Below, one piece after another: positions 49,212 to 59,580 of a stretch of 64,000 nt of DNA. The notes beneath the pieces were generated by a model. It did not search any database. It was given only the letters and a program-made list of their open reading frames with translations, and was not told the DNA's origin. The DNA lies in assembly GCA_902574355.1 (NCBI GenBank), contig CACGNN010000004.1:54365-118364 (forward strand), written 5' to 3'. A program made the translations under genes and the position numbers. The DNA comes from an uncultured SAR86 cluster bacterium. GTDB taxonomy: Bacteria; Pseudomonadota; Gammaproteobacteria; Magnimaribacterales; Magnimaribacteraceae. Within the stretch, counting starts at the first letter, position 1; each line of letters opens with the position of its first letter.

Positions 49212-49363
49212 AGATTTGATTATATATAGATTGACAAAGTTATCCACAGTATAAACACAGAAATTTACTGTGGATAACTTGTTGATATATTGTTTTAATT
49301 ATTTTGCTTGTCTTAGATCAACAAAAACCCTATCATTCGCAGCCCAATTACCTTTTAAGCACT
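49212..49363. other. dnaA-rpmH intergenic region: candidate oriC
   Basis: This 152-base divergent gap holds two perfect, inverted DnaA boxes (TTATCCACA at 49240-49248 and its complement at 49269-49277) in AT-rich sequence. In Pseudomonas the functional origin lies in this gap. It must also contain promoters of dnaA and rpmH; on the dnaA strand TATACT between the boxes is a possible -10. Only two perfect boxes are present, fewer than in classical oriC, so origin function is uncertain. Confidence 0.55.
49240..49277. promoter_or_regulatory. Pair of inverted DnaA boxes
   Basis: Two consensus 9-mers, TTATCCACA on the plus strand and the same sequence on the minus strand, face each other across 20 bases. 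They lie 29-66 bases before the dnaA start codon and could serve initiation or repression of dnaA. Confidence 0.85.
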
Positions 49364-49498
49364 ATGAAAAGAACATACCAACCAAGCAAAATCAAACGAG
49401 CTAGAACTCATGGTTTCCGTTCGAGAAACTCTACACTCGGAGGAAAAAAGGTGCTAAGTAATAGAAGGAAAAAGGGGAGGCTTTCCCTTACAGTCTAA
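49364..49498 (+). CDS. rpmH: Ribosomal protein L34
   Basis: The 44-residue bL34 starts [18 protein letters not shown] and ends with GRRKKGR-type residues ([12 protein letters not shown]), which is full length for the family. An upstream in-frame start would add 20 unrelated residues and is rejected. rnpA begins one base past the stop codon. L34 being the first gene divergent from dnaA is a highly conserved arrangement. Confidence 0.96.
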   Translation: MKRTYQPSKIKRARTHGFRSRNSTLGGKKVLSNRRKKGRLSLTV

Positions 49499-49837
49499 AT
49501 GAGCCCTAAGCGCTCCATATCATCTAAAGAAGGTTTTAGTGATATTTTCGATAGTCCTGATCAAAAGCATTCCACCAAAAACATATTAATTCTTTCAAAA
49601 GATAATGCCTTGGGCTTTTCAAGAATAGGAGTAGCTATTAGGAAGAAGGATAATAGGCTTGCTGTAGAAAGAAACAATATAAAGAGAAAAATAAAAGGAA
49701 GTTTTCTTGCAAAGGTTTTAGAATTGCCTCATAAAGATTTTGTCGTGTATGTAAAAAAAAATTTGAAGGGAAAAGAAGAAGAGCTTAAAAAAGATTTAGA
49801 TAAAATCTGGGAAAAGTTTAAAGACAATAATGATTAA
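49499..49837 (+). CDS. rnpA: Ribonuclease P protein component
   Basis: A 112-residue basic protein that supports the RNase P ribozyme in 5' maturation of tRNA. The conserved RNR-type motif reads [14 protein letters not shown] near residue 60, and [11 protein letters not shown] corresponds to the strand before it. The ATG directly follows the rpmH stop (TAA then ATG). The RNA subunit is not encoded in this window. Confidence 0.93.
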   Translation: MSPKRSISSKEGFSDIFDSPDQKHSTKNILILSKDNALGFSRIGVAIRKKDNRLAVERNNIKRKIKGSFLAKVLELPHKDFVVYVKKNLKGKEEELKKDLDKIWEKFKDNND

Positions 49838-50066
49838 CAAAACACTTATAAGGATTATAAAATTTTACCAAAGGTACTTGAGCCCGATGTTAGGCCAAAA
49901 CTGCAGGTTCCATCCAACCTGTTCGCAGTTTGCGCTTGAGGCTTTGGAGGTTCATGGGACTTATCGAGGCTCGATCCTTGCCATAAAAAGAATCATTAGG
50001 TGTAACCCTTGGGGCGGTAGTGGAATAGATAATGTACCTGGAGAATCAAAACATGGACGTGATTAA
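49830..50066 (+). CDS. yidD: Membrane protein insertion efficiency factor YidD
   Basis: A 78-residue amphipathic protein with the family motif [17 protein letters not shown] near residue 16 and [16 protein letters not shown] near the end. It assists YidC-dependent membrane insertion. It overlaps rnpA by 8 bases and yidC by 14 bases, in the invariant rnpA-yidD-yidC order. Confidence 0.94.
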   Translation: MINKTLIRIIKFYQRYLSPMLGQNCRFHPTCSQFALEALEVHGTYRGSILAIKRIIRCNPWGGSGIDNVPGESKHGRD

Positions 50067-51705
50067 AACATCCTTGATAATAGGAATCGGCATTACCCTT
50101 TATTATCTTCTCTTGCAGTGGCCAATAGATAATGACATCTCTGATAGTTCTTCTCAAGAACAACAAGAAATAAACACTTTTGTTGATAGTGAGCGTTCAC
50201 TTTCAGAGCCTCTCATCCCTCTTTCACAGACAAGTCAAGAGCCGGCTAAGGTTGCTCAAAAGCTTAAGTATTTTCAAATACAAAATAACGATTTATCTTT
50301 ATTGGTTGAATCAAGAACAGGAAGGTTTGAGGCTTCGAGTTTAAAAAACATATCGGAACAGAAGGGCTCTGAGGAGAGGTTCAATATATTTGGAAAGACC
50401 TATGATGCCAACTCTGGAAGAGAAAATATATATTTTGCAAATAGTGGTTTTTACACCCGAACCCAAGGATATTTAAATCCGCTATTTGAAAAAATAACAG
50501 AGCAATCTGGTGTGGGAAATTTAAAAGTTTATATTCTTGAGGGCACATCTGGTGGGTTAAATTTTTCTAGAAAAATAGAAATCGAAAATACTGGTTATTC
50601 TATAAAAATTGAAGACACGGTGAACTCAGTTCTGGGTGAAGATATTTCAATAACACCTTATGTGGTTATTGAAAGAGATAGCTCAGCAGTAGAAGAGGGA
50701 GGTTTGATGTATACCTATCTTGGCCCTGTCTTTTCATCAACAAAAGATACTTATGAAAAATATGATTTTGATGACATAAGGGAGTCTTCATACCAGAACA
50801 AGTCTGTAGGGGGTTGGGTTGCTTTGATACAACATTACTTTTTATCTGCGTGGATTCCAGATCAAAACGAAGAGTACCTCTACCAGGGAAGGTATGGAGA
50901 AAATTCTGGAAGATACTCTTTAGGTTACACCTCCAGAGATTCTGTTCTTTCCTACGGCGAGACAGTATCTACAAAAAATACTCTTTATGTGGGCCCTAAA
51001 CTACCTAAACAGCTTGTTGAAATTGAAGAAAACCTTGATCTAACCGTAGATTACGGTTTTTTATGGTGGTTAGGTAAGCCCATGTATTGGTTTTTAGACC
51101 TAGGACACAGTCTTTTTAACAACTGGGGTCTGGCAATTATCTTTCTTACCGTTGCCCTGAAGCTCATTACCTGGCCTCTTTCAGCAAAAGCGTATGTATC
51201 AATGGGTAAGATGAGAGAATTAGCACCCAAAATGCAGCTTTTACAGGAGAAACACGGAGATAACAGGCAGGCAATGAGCCAAGAATTAATGGAAGTGTAT
51301 AAAAAAGAGGGTGTAAATCCGCTCGGAGGGTGCTTACCGATGCTGGCTCAAATGCCCTTTTTCCTGGCATTCTATTGGGTTTTGCTCGAAACCGTTGAAT
51401 TGAGGCACTCTCCCTTCTTTTTATGGATAGACGACTTATCCGCCATGGATCCTTACTTTATTCTTCCTATTCTTAATGGTGCTGGCATGTACCTCTCACA
51501 AAAACTAACACCGACTCCACCCAACGCAGACCCTATGCAAGCTCAGATGATGAAGTTCTTCCCTCTTATTTTTGCTGTTATTTTTGCATGGTTCCCGTCA
51601 GGCTTAGTTTTGTATTGGCTTGTGAATATGATTATTCAAATATTTCAGCAGTGGTGGTATTCAAGAGGCACCAGGCATGGAACTGGGTCGGTTGGCTCTG
51701 GCTGA
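50053..51705 (+). CDS. yidC: Membrane protein insertase YidC
   Basis: A 550-residue inner-membrane insertase (Oxa1 family). An N-terminal helix ([20 protein letters not shown]) is followed by a large periplasmic domain and then the conserved five-helix core: [62 protein letters not shown] and [15 protein letters not shown] chose the ATG at 50053, since it matches the usual short N terminus; a start 7 codons earlier is possible. It overlaps yidD. Confidence 0.94.
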   Translation: MDVIKTSLIIGIGITLYYLLLQWPIDNDISDSSSQEQQEINTFVDSERSLSEPLIPLSQTSQEPAKVAQKLKYFQIQNNDLSLLVESRTGRFEASSLKNISEQKGSEERFNIFGKTYDANSGRENIYFANSGFYTRTQGYLNPLFEKITEQSGVGNLKVYILEGTSGGLNFSRKIEIENTGYSIKIEDTVNSVLGEDISITPYVVIERDSSAVEEGGLMYTYLGPVFSSTKDTYEKYDFDDIRESSYQNKSVGGWVALIQHYFLSAWIPDQNEEYLYQGRYGENSGRYSLGYTSRDSVLSYGETVSTKNTLYVGPKLPKQLVEIEENLDLTVDYGFLWWLGKPMYWFLDLGHSLFNNWGLAIIFLTVALKLITWPLSAKAYVSMGKMRELAPKMQLLQEKHGDNRQAMSQELMEVYKKEGVNPLGGCLPMLAQMPFFLAFYWVLLETVELRHSPFFLWIDDLSAMDPYFILPILNGAGMYLSQKLTPTPPNADPMQAQMMKFFPLIFAVIFAWFPSGLVLYWLVNMIIQIFQQWWYSRGTRHGTGSVGSG

Positions 51706-51720
51706 CAAGCTTTATCTGTT

Positions 51721-53037
51721 TTGGGTAAAAATAGAACAATTATTGCTCCTGCTACTGTTCCGGGAAGAGGTGGTGTCTCAATAATTAGAATGTCTGGAGA
51801 GCTTTCTAAGAGCATAGCAGAAGGTATGTGTGGGGAACTCGCAGAGGCCTGGCGCTTTAAGCGTTGTTCTATAAAGTCACGGGGCGGATCTAAAATAGAT
51901 GATGGTATGGTTGTTTTTTTTAAATCTCCTAACTCTTACACAGGAGACGACGTGGTTGAGTTCCACTGTCATGGGAATCCAACTATAGTGAATTTGGTGG
52001 TAGAAGAGGCCGTTAATCGTGGTGCGGTAGTAGCTGAGCCTGGAGAGTTTACAAAAACTGCTTTTCTGAACGAAAAAATTGATCTAGTTCAAGCTGAATC
52101 TGTAGCTGATTTAATAAATGCTCAAAGCAAAACTGCTGTTGTGGCCGCTAACTCTTCACTCTCGGGGCAATTTTCTGAACAAATAAATTGGTTGCTTGAT
52201 GGGATTGTTAAAGCAAGAGTTGTTGTTGAGGCAAATATAGATTTTCCAGAAGAGGAGGTTGATGGTTCGGTTCTTGAGTCTGTCAAAGAAGAGCTCCAAG
52301 GCTTTCACGCCGAGATAAATAAATTGCTATCTCGAGTAAAAGAAGGGGTGAAGTTAAGAGATGGTTATTCGGTTGCTATTGTGGGCCCTCCGAACGCAGG
52401 CAAATCTTCTTTGTTGAACCTCTTGGCTCGCGAAGATCTGGCAATCACTTCTGAAGTTCCTGGAACTACGCGCGACTTGGTAAAAACTTCAGTGAATGTC
52501 GGGGGTGTCCTCATAGAATTCGTTGATACAGCAGGAGTCAGGCATAATCCTGAAGGACCCATTGAAGAAGAGGGTATACAGAGATCAAAAGAAGCTATTA
52601 AGAAATCAAACTTAAGCCTCTTGGTACAAGATGCAACGTCCATTCAAGGGTTTGATGTGGGCTTGGGTGATTCTTTGACTGTGTTAAATAAATCTGACTT
52701 GCTTGAAGGTGAGTTTTCTAATGAAGATAACATTTTCTACTTGTCGTGCTCTACTGGTGAGGGGGTTGAGGAATTACTCAGAGCATTAATTTTAAGATTA
52801 GGGATAGACGAGGGAGAAGAAACTGTCTTTCTGTCCAGACAAAGACATGAGATTTCTTTAAGAAGTGGTGGTCTTTTTTTAGAAGAAGCCATAATGTCTT
52901 TGGGTGAGGGGCAAGTGTTAGAGTTGGTTGCAGAAAGCTTGAGATCGTCTCATGCGGCCCTTGGTGACATAATAAGGCCTATGAGTGCTGATGATCTTCT
53001 GGGTGAAATTTTTTCGGAGTTTTGTATAGGTAAATAA
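51721..53037 (+). CDS. mnmE: tRNA modification GTPase MnmE
   Basis: A 438-residue GTPase that, with MnmG, modifies the wobble uridine of several tRNAs. The N-terminal ATVPGRGGVSIIRMSG domain binds folate; the central G domain has GPPNAGKSSLLN and DTAGVRHN; the C-terminal FCIGK carries the catalytic Cys. The start is TTG, with no better codon nearby. It precedes mnmG, across a 231-base gap. Confidence 0.95.
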   Translation: MGKNRTIIAPATVPGRGGVSIIRMSGELSKSIAEGMCGELAEAWRFKRCSIKSRGGSKIDDGMVVFFKSPNSYTGDDVVEFHCHGNPTIVNLVVEEAVNRGAVVAEPGEFTKTAFLNEKIDLVQAESVADLINAQSKTAVVAANSSLSGQFSEQINWLLDGIVKARVVVEANIDFPEEEVDGSVLESVKEELQGFHAEINKLLSRVKEGVKLRDGYSVAIVGPPNAGKSSLLNLLAREDLAITSEVPGTTRDLVKTSVNVGGVLIEFVDTAGVRHNPEGPIEEEGIQRSKEAIKKSNLSLLVQDATSIQGFDVGLGDSLTVLNKSDLLEGEFSNEDNIFYLSCSTGEGVEELLRALILRLGIDEGEETVFLSRQRHEISLRSGGLFLEEAIMSLGEGQVLELVAESLRSSHAALGDIIRPMSADDLLGEIFSEFCIGK

Positions 53038-53268
53038 CTGTTCAAACGTTGTTGAAAAATTTTTTTAATTTGTGTCTATTTTTTTTTATTAACTAAATAT
53101 ACAAATCAATAAAGAGCATATATTTTGGTTTTATACAGCTTCATTATCCGATGTGTATCAATGAAATTAAAGGGTTGCAATAGTTTTCCACAAGCATTGA
53201 GGTCCCTAATAATAACTAAGTAAGTTAAAATACAGATATCATAAAAAACAAATTGATTTTTTTAAACT
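53038..53268. other. mnmE-mnmG intergenic region: second candidate oriC
   Basis: A 231-base AT-rich gap with T-tracts near 53056-53090 that could unwind easily. It contains a near-consensus DnaA box (TTTTCCACA at 53184-53192), a weaker one (TTATCCGAT at 53144-53152), and at the downstream edge a perfect box (complement of TTATCCACA at 53268-53276) overlapping the mnmG start. E. coli oriC lies beside mnmG, so this is an alternative origin candidate. A promoter for mnmG must also be here. Confidence 0.45.
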
Positions 53269-53276
53269 GTGGATAA
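53268..53276 (-). promoter_or_regulatory. DnaA box overlapping the mnmG start codon
   Basis: TGTGGATAA is a perfect DnaA box on the minus strand; its second base begins the GTG start codon of mnmG. DnaA bound here could affect transcription or initiation in this region. Confidence 0.7.
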
Positions 53277-55131
53277 GTACGATGTAATAGTCATAGGTGG
53301 GGGGCACGCGGGTATTGAGGCCGCAGATGCGTGTTCTAGGTTCGGTGTAAACACCTTACTTATTACTCACGATAAAACAAAGATTGGTGAAATGTCGTGC
53401 AACCCTGCAATTGGAGGTATAGGTAAAAGTCACCTGGCAAAGGAAGTTGACGCTCTTGGGGGCTTGATGGCTCGAGCGACAGATAAGGCGGGCATACACT
53501 ATCGTGTGCTTAATTCCACTAAAGGGCAAGCCGTGAGGGCCACTAGAGTGCAAACCGATAGAGAGCTTTATAAAAATGCAATACAAAACTTTCTGTCTTC
53601 TTCTGCCAACCTCACGATTAAAGAAGGCTCAGTTGTTGACCTGGACATTGATGATTCAATCATTCAGTCTGTTATAACCGAAAAAGGGGAGAGACTTTTT
53701 TCTAATTCAGTAATTTTAACAACAGGAACTTTTCTAGGAGGGGTAATGCACACTGGTCTGGAGCAATCTTCGGGCGGGCGAATGGGGGATCCCTCTAGCG
53801 ATAAACTTGCTCAAAAACTTAGAGGTTTAAATTTAAAAGTTGGCAGATTAAAAACGGGAACACCCCCCAGACTGAATAAATACTCCATAGACTGGTCTCT
53901 TCTTTCACCGCAACCAGGCGATACCCCAACACCACTTCTCTCTTATACTTCCCTAGCTAGTGAAAGACCCGAGCAGTTAAATTGTTACATGACACGCACT
54001 AACCAAACAACGCACCAAGTAATATTAAATCACCTTGACGAATCACCGATGTATTCAGGTGTGATCGAGGGTGTAGGACCAAGGTATTGCCCCTCTATTG
54101 AAGATAAAGTTATGAGATTTTCAGAAAGAGATTCTCATCAGATATTCGCTGAGCCGGAAGGACTCAATTCAGATCTAATTTATCCAAACGGCATTTCGAC
54201 AAGCCTACCTTTGAGGGCCCAAGAAGAGCTCATAAAATCTATTAAAGGCTTTGAAAACGCAAAAATAGTAAGACCCGGGTATGCAATAGAGTATGATTTC
54301 TTTGACCCCACAGGCTTGAAACACTCTTTAGAAACAAAGACAATCTCAGGTTTGTTTTTTGCGGGTCAAATTAATGGAACCACAGGATACGAAGAAGCGG
54401 CAGCTCAGGGCATAATGGCAGGAATTAACGCATCCCTTAGGGCAACCAACCAAGAAGCATTCGAACTACAAAGAGATGAGGCCTATATAGGGGTGTTAAT
54501 AGATGATTTGGTTAGCCTTGGCACAAAAGAACCTTATAGAATGTTTACCAGTAGAGCAGAATATAGACTGATACTTAGGGAAGACAATGCAGACATGCGC
54601 TTAACAGAAAAAGGTAGAAAGCTCGGCATAGTTTCAGACTTGTTGTGGAAAAAATATCAAGACAAAAGAGACGCCACAACCCAGGAAATCCTAAGATTAA
54701 AAAAATATAAACTTAATCCAAACACACCAGAAGCCAAAAAAATAAAAGAACAAACAGGCGAGTGCATTTCAAAAAACATTAGCCTCTTCGAAATGTTAAA
54801 ACGCCCCAAAGTTCTTCATTCACACTTGCCACAAGGAAAAATACCACTTGCTCTGAACGCAGTAGACGAAATAGAGGCTTCTGTTAAATACGAGGGGTAT
54901 ATAAAAAGACAAAAAATCGATATAGAGAGACTGCAAAGAAACGAAAACACCCCAATCCCACAACATATAGACTACGAGAAAGTGGTTGGGCTATCTAATG
55001 AAGTAAAACAAAAACTATCTGAAGCAAGGCCAGGAAGCTTAGCACGGGCCTCAAGACTGCCAGGCGTCACTCCTGCAGCAATCTCTTTACTGATGATCTA
55101 CTTGAAAAAGGAAAGACAGGCTGTTGGGTAA
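53269..55131 (+). CDS. mnmG: tRNA uridine-5-carboxymethylaminomethyl modification enzyme MnmG
   Basis: A 620-residue FAD-dependent partner of MnmE (GidA). The N-terminal dinucleotide motif reads VIVIGGGHAGIEAADACSR, followed by GEMSCNPAIGGIGKSHLAKEVDALGG, and the second signature is GQINGTTGYEEAAAQG near residue 365. The start codon is GTG within a DnaA box. The stop overlaps the start of rsmG by 8 bases. Confidence 0.96.
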   Translation: MDKYDVIVIGGGHAGIEAADACSRFGVNTLLITHDKTKIGEMSCNPAIGGIGKSHLAKEVDALGGLMARATDKAGIHYRVLNSTKGQAVRATRVQTDRELYKNAIQNFLSSSANLTIKEGSVVDLDIDDSIIQSVITEKGERLFSNSVILTTGTFLGGVMHTGLEQSSGGRMGDPSSDKLAQKLRGLNLKVGRLKTGTPPRLNKYSIDWSLLSPQPGDTPTPLLSYTSLASERPEQLNCYMTRTNQTTHQVILNHLDESPMYSGVIEGVGPRYCPSIEDKVMRFSERDSHQIFAEPEGLNSDLIYPNGISTSLPLRAQEELIKSIKGFENAKIVRPGYAIEYDFFDPTGLKHSLETKTISGLFFAGQINGTTGYEEAAAQGIMAGINASLRATNQEAFELQRDEAYIGVLIDDLVSLGTKEPYRMFTSRAEYRLILREDNADMRLTEKGRKLGIVSDLLWKKYQDKRDATTQEILRLKKYKLNPNTPEAKKIKEQTGECISKNISLFEMLKRPKVLHSHLPQGKIPLALNAVDEIEASVKYEGYIKRQKIDIERLQRNENTPIPQHIDYEKVVGLSNEVKQKLSEARPGSLARASRLPGVTPAAISLLMIYLKKERQAVG

Positions 55132-55708
55132 AGACCAAAAACACCTGTTGGCAGAATATAAAGCCCACCTCGTTGGCTGGAACAAAACCCACAACTTAAT
55201 ATCTAAAAAAGAAGCCCTAAATATCGATGATCACATAGCAGATTCTTTGATAATTTCTCCCTTGTTAAAAAAAAGTATAGTTGATCTAGGTAGTGGAGGC
55301 GGGCTTCCGGGCATACCGCTTGCAATCACCAACCCCAATAAAGAATTTTATTTAATAGAAAGCAATACCAAGAAATCATCATTTTTATTGCACACCACTA
55401 CTCGTCTGGGTCTAAAAAACACAAGCGTGATAAACCAAAGGATCGAAAAAACAGAAAAAAAAACCTTTCCTGAATCATTTGATATAGTCTGCAGAGCAGT
55501 AGGCTCTACAGAGTTAATCATTGGCTTAACAGCCCCCTTACTCCAAAAAAGAGGAGTAGAGCTCAAGCTCATGAAGACCCAAGAACAATTTGATCAGGAA
55601 AGAATACCGCCCGGTTATCTTTTAAAAAAAATTGACAAATTTCCTTCAAAAGCGAAAGACAAGACGCGTATCTTGGTTACAATAGAAGTTGAACAAAACA
55701 ATGGTTAA
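55124..55708 (+). CDS. rsmG: 16S rRNA (guanine527-N7)-methyltransferase RsmG
   Basis: A 194-residue SAM-dependent methyltransferase (GidB). NLISKKEALNIDDHIADSL and the SAM motif IVDLGSGGGLPGIPLAI near residue 50-65 are diagnostic. It starts at TTG inside the end of mnmG and overlaps parA by 8 bases, so mnmG-rsmG-parA-parB are tightly packed. Confidence 0.94.
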   Translation: MGKDQKHLLAEYKAHLVGWNKTHNLISKKEALNIDDHIADSLIISPLLKKSIVDLGSGGGLPGIPLAITNPNKEFYLIESNTKKSSFLLHTTTRLGLKNTSVINQRIEKTEKKTFPESFDIVCRAVGSTELIIGLTAPLLQKRGVELKLMKTQEQFDQERIPPGYLLKKIDKFPSKAKDKTRILVTIEVEQNNG

Positions 55709-56495
55709 TACATTAGTTATAGCAAACCAGAAAGGAGGTGTTGGCAAGACAACCACTGCTGTAAACCTGGCGGCATCTTTGAGCGCAATGAAACGAGCCG
55801 TCCTGTTGGTAGATCTAGATCCGCAGGCAAATGCAACCACCGGATCTGGAATAAAAAAGTGTGATCAAACCAAAGGGTCAGCTGCAGCTTTAATGGGCAC
55901 ACAAGGGGAAGTTGTTTTTGGAACAGAACTGGGTTACGACATTATGCCATCAGGTCCGGAGCTAATAGCTGCAGAATCTTTTTTAAGAGGTGGCGGTGAC
56001 CAAGAAAGAGCCCTTTTAAACTACCTAACCGACATCAATGAAAAGTACGACTACATAATAATCGACTGCCCGCCCTCTTTAAATTTATTAACTCTCAACG
56101 GTTTAAGAGCTGCCAAAGATTTACTCGTTCCAATGCAGTGTGAATATTTTGCTCTTGAAGGCTTGGCTGGACTTTTAGAGACTGTAGGACAATTAAATGA
56201 TAGCACCGGCCACAACCTCCAATTGAAAGCCGTTGTAAGGACCATGTTTGACCCTCGCAATAAGCTCGGCCAACAGGTAACAGGAGAGCTACAAAAACAT
56301 TTTTCCAGCGAACTGTACTCAACAGTCATTCCTAGAAATATAAAATTAGCAGAAGCCCCTAGCTTTGGTAAGTCCGTTCTATCTTATGAGCCTAACGCCA
56401 AAGGCTCTTTGGCTTATCTTGCCCTGGCAGGAGAATTGATTGGCAAGATGGAAGAACAGTATAGCGATAAAGCTCATGAACAAAGACAAATCTAG
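55701..56495 (+). CDS. parA: Chromosome partitioning ATPase ParA (Soj)
   Basis: A 264-residue deviant Walker-type ATPase that drives segregation of ParB-bound origins. The motif KGGVGKTTTAVNLAASL lies at residues 11-27, DLDPQANATTG follows, and DYIIIDCPPSLNLLT is Walker B. I preferred the ATG giving MVNTLVIANQ to a TTG four codons earlier. There is no N-terminal DNA-binding extension, as expected for chromosomal ParA. Confidence 0.95.
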   Translation: MVNTLVIANQKGGVGKTTTAVNLAASLSAMKRAVLLVDLDPQANATTGSGIKKCDQTKGSAAALMGTQGEVVFGTELGYDIMPSGPELIAAESFLRGGGDQERALLNYLTDINEKYDYIIIDCPPSLNLLTLNGLRAAKDLLVPMQCEYFALEGLAGLLETVGQLNDSTGHNLQLKAVVRTMFDPRNKLGQQVTGELQKHFSSELYSTVIPRNIKLAEAPSFGKSVLSYEPNAKGSLAYLALAGELIGKMEEQYSDKAHEQRQI

Positions 56496-57327
56496 CCTAG
56501 GAACCGGACTAGACTCTCTTTTGGGAGACAGACCCAAATCCGATGGAGTTTCGGTTACCCAGATTCCGTTAGACGATCTTGCTCCCGGGCAGTATCAACC
56601 CAGAAAAAAAATGCACAAGTCTACTCTTGAAGAGTTGTCTCAAAGCATAAAAGAACAAGGAATTCTTCAGCCATTGGTTGTAAGGAGGTTAGCCTCAGGA
56701 AGGTTTGAGATAGTTGTTGGTGAGAGAAGGTGGAGGGCGGCTCAACTCGCTGGTATTGGTTCCGTTCCAGCCATCATAAGAGACCTTAATAACGATGAAA
56801 CTGCCAAAATTGCTCTAATTGAAAACCTTCAAAGAGAGGACCTTAATGCTCTTGACCAGGCTAGGGGCCTATTGAGGCTTCAAGGAGAGTTTAATCTCTC
56901 ACAAGAAGAGCTTGGGGCTGCAGTTGGAAAATCTCGCTCAACAGTAACCAACCTTTTGAGGCTTCTATCGCTAAGTCCTGAAGTTCAGTCTTTATTAGAA
57001 GAGGGAAAAATTGAAATGGGCCATGCTAGAGCGCTTTTAACATTAACTGAAGATGCCCAACTTCAATGTGCAAAGAGAGTGGTTTCAGAATCACTTTCAG
57101 TAAGAGAGTGTGAAGCTATTGTTGGAGGCTTGTCTGGCAATAAAAAAAAGACTGTTAAATCAAAAACCCAACGAGACCCGAATATTGTGTCGCTTGAAAA
57201 AGAATTATCTGAAACACTCGGCTCGCCTGTAGAAATAAAACACAGCACGAAGGGCTCTGGTAAAATAATAGTGAGTTACAAAAATCTTGATACCCTAGAG
57301 GGTGTGTTAGATAAATTAAAATCTTAA
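56476..57327 (+). CDS. parB: Chromosome partitioning protein ParB (Spo0J)
   Basis: A 283-residue CTP-dependent clamp that loads at parS. The N-terminal LGTGLDSLLGD, the ParB/Srx box GERRWRAAQLAG, the ENLQREDLNALDQARG segment and the helix-turn-helix with KSRSTVTNLLRLL are clear. The ATG overlaps the end of parA by 20 bases. A target site was found inside recF. Confidence 0.95.
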   Translation: MNKDKSSLGTGLDSLLGDRPKSDGVSVTQIPLDDLAPGQYQPRKKMHKSTLEELSQSIKEQGILQPLVVRRLASGRFEIVVGERRWRAAQLAGIGSVPAIIRDLNNDETAKIALIENLQREDLNALDQARGLLRLQGEFNLSQEELGAAVGKSRSTVTNLLRLLSLSPEVQSLLEEGKIEMGHARALLTLTEDAQLQCAKRVVSESLSVRECEAIVGGLSGNKKKTVKSKTQRDPNIVSLEKELSETLGSPVEIKHSTKGSGKIIVSYKNLDTLEGVLDKLKS

Positions 57328-57346
57328 AAAAGTAACAAATTCTTCT

Positions 57347-58314
<968 letters not shown>

Positions 58315-58337
58315 TTTTTTTATCTAAGGAGAATAAA

Positions 58338-58568
58338 ATGGAAGAAGCAGAAGCTATAAGAAGGGTCGCAGGAGCCCTACTAACAGGAGGAGGCGCTATT
58401 GGTGTCGGAATCGGTGTTGGTCTAATTACTGCAAAATACCTAGAAGGAATCGCAAGACAGCCTGAACTTCAGCCTTACCTTTTTACACAGCTGCTAATTG
58501 GTATGGGTCTAGTAGATGCGATACCCATCGTTTCGCTTGCGATCGGTCTTTTATTCTTATTTACATAA
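58338..58568 (+). CDS. atpE: ATP synthase F0 subunit c
   Basis: A 76-residue hairpin proteolipid. The GAIGVGIGVGLITAKYLEGIARQPE loop and MGLVDAIPIVSLAIGLLFLF are full-length features. The ion-binding residue is Asp in LVDAIP and the sodium-binding Glu/Ser/Thr pattern is absent, so the ring is proton-coupled. An AAGGAG-type site lies before the ATG; a longer upstream start is rejected. Confidence 0.96.
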   Translation: MEEAEAIRRVAGALLTGGGAIGVGIGVGLITAKYLEGIARQPELQPYLFTQLLIGMGLVDAIPIVSLAIGLLFLFT

Positions 58569-58590
58569 AAATAAGCCCGGAGTTTTGTAA

Positions 58591-59061
58591 ATGAATTTTA
58601 ACGCCACATTATTCGGACAGCTTTTAGCCTTTGTATTTTTTGTGTGGTTTACCATGCAATACGTATGGCCTTTTATTCTTGAGGCACTTGAAGAGAGAGA
58701 AAAAGAAATATCTGATGGTTTGGAAGCTGCCAGCCGAGGAAAGCGAGAGCTTGATGAAGCTCATCAGAAAAAAGCTGAAATTTTAGAAGAGGCCAAGAAA
58801 GAGGCTGCTGATTTAGTCAATCAGGCAAATGCTAGAGCAAATCAGCTGGTGGAGGATGCAAAATCTACTGCACACGAAGAAGCTGAAAGGATAAAAGTTT
58901 CCGCTCAAAGCGACCTAGATCAAGCTGCAAAAAGAACCAAGGAAGAATTGAGGTCTGAAGTAGCGGCCCTAGCCGTTGCGGGGGCTGAAAAAATTCTAGG
59001 CTCAGAGATTGATAAAGATAAAAACTCTCAAATTATTGATCAAATAGCTCAGGAGTTATAA
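58591..59061 (+). CDS. atpF: ATP synthase F0 subunit b
   Basis: A 156-residue peripheral stalk subunit. One N-terminal membrane helix ([20 protein letters not shown]) is followed by a long, charged coiled-coil region. The length is the same as that of the E. coli subunit. atpH follows after 2 bases. Confidence 0.95.
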   Translation: MNFNATLFGQLLAFVFFVWFTMQYVWPFILEALEEREKEISDGLEAASRGKRELDEAHQKKAEILEEAKKEAADLVNQANARANQLVEDAKSTAHEEAERIKVSAQSDLDQAAKRTKEELRSEVAALAVAGAEKILGSEIDKDKNSQIIDQIAQEL

Positions 59062-59063
59062 CT

Positions 59064-59576
59064 TTGAATTTCGAGACCATAGCAAGACCATACGCCCAGG
59101 CGATCTATGACCATTCTAAGGGGTGGGAAAAGGATCTTGGTCAGCTTGAGCTTGCTCTAGAGACACCTGAAGTACAACAGCTGATAGATTCTCCTAAGCT
59201 CGCTTATAAGGAAAAGACTGAAGTGTTTCTCTCCTTATTTGAAGGCCAAATTGAAAGCAAAACCAGCAACTTCATTAAAGTGTTAGGTGAGTCTAAAAGA
59301 ATTTCTCTTCTTCCACACATCTCCAAAGAATACAGAAAGTTGTTATCGGGAACAAAAGGCTCTAGCGAGGTTTTAATCACGTCTGCTTTTGAGTTAACAG
59401 ATGAGCAATTAAAAAAAGTTACAGACTCCCTAAAAGGAAGATATGGAGATTCATTAACAGTGGAACAAGTAATAGATAAAAGTTTAATAGGTGGTTTTTC
59501 TATCAAATGCGGTGACGAAGTTACAGATTACAGCGTTAAAGGAAAGCTTGAAAAATTAAGAAATCAAATCAAATAA
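59064..59576 (+). CDS. atpH: ATP synthase F1 subunit delta
   Basis: A 170-residue stalk subunit linking F1 to subunit b. [12 protein letters not shown] at the N terminus and the C-terminal [27 protein letters not shown] are the family marks. The TTG start is used two bases after atpF. Confidence 0.93.
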   Translation: MNFETIARPYAQAIYDHSKGWEKDLGQLELALETPEVQQLIDSPKLAYKEKTEVFLSLFEGQIESKTSNFIKVLGESKRISLLPHISKEYRKLLSGTKGSSEVLITSAFELTDEQLKKVTDSLKGRYGDSLTVEQVIDKSLIGGFSIKCGDEVTDYSVKGKLEKLRNQIK

Positions 59577-59580
59577 AAAA

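Noticed and set aside
49212..49247. Upstream GTG start for dnaA
   Set aside because: The added 12 residues do not fit DnaA and the GTG belongs to a DnaA box.
49304..49363. Longer N terminus for rpmH
   Set aside because: L34 is normally 44-47 residues and starts MKRTYQPS; the extra 20 residues are unlike any L34.
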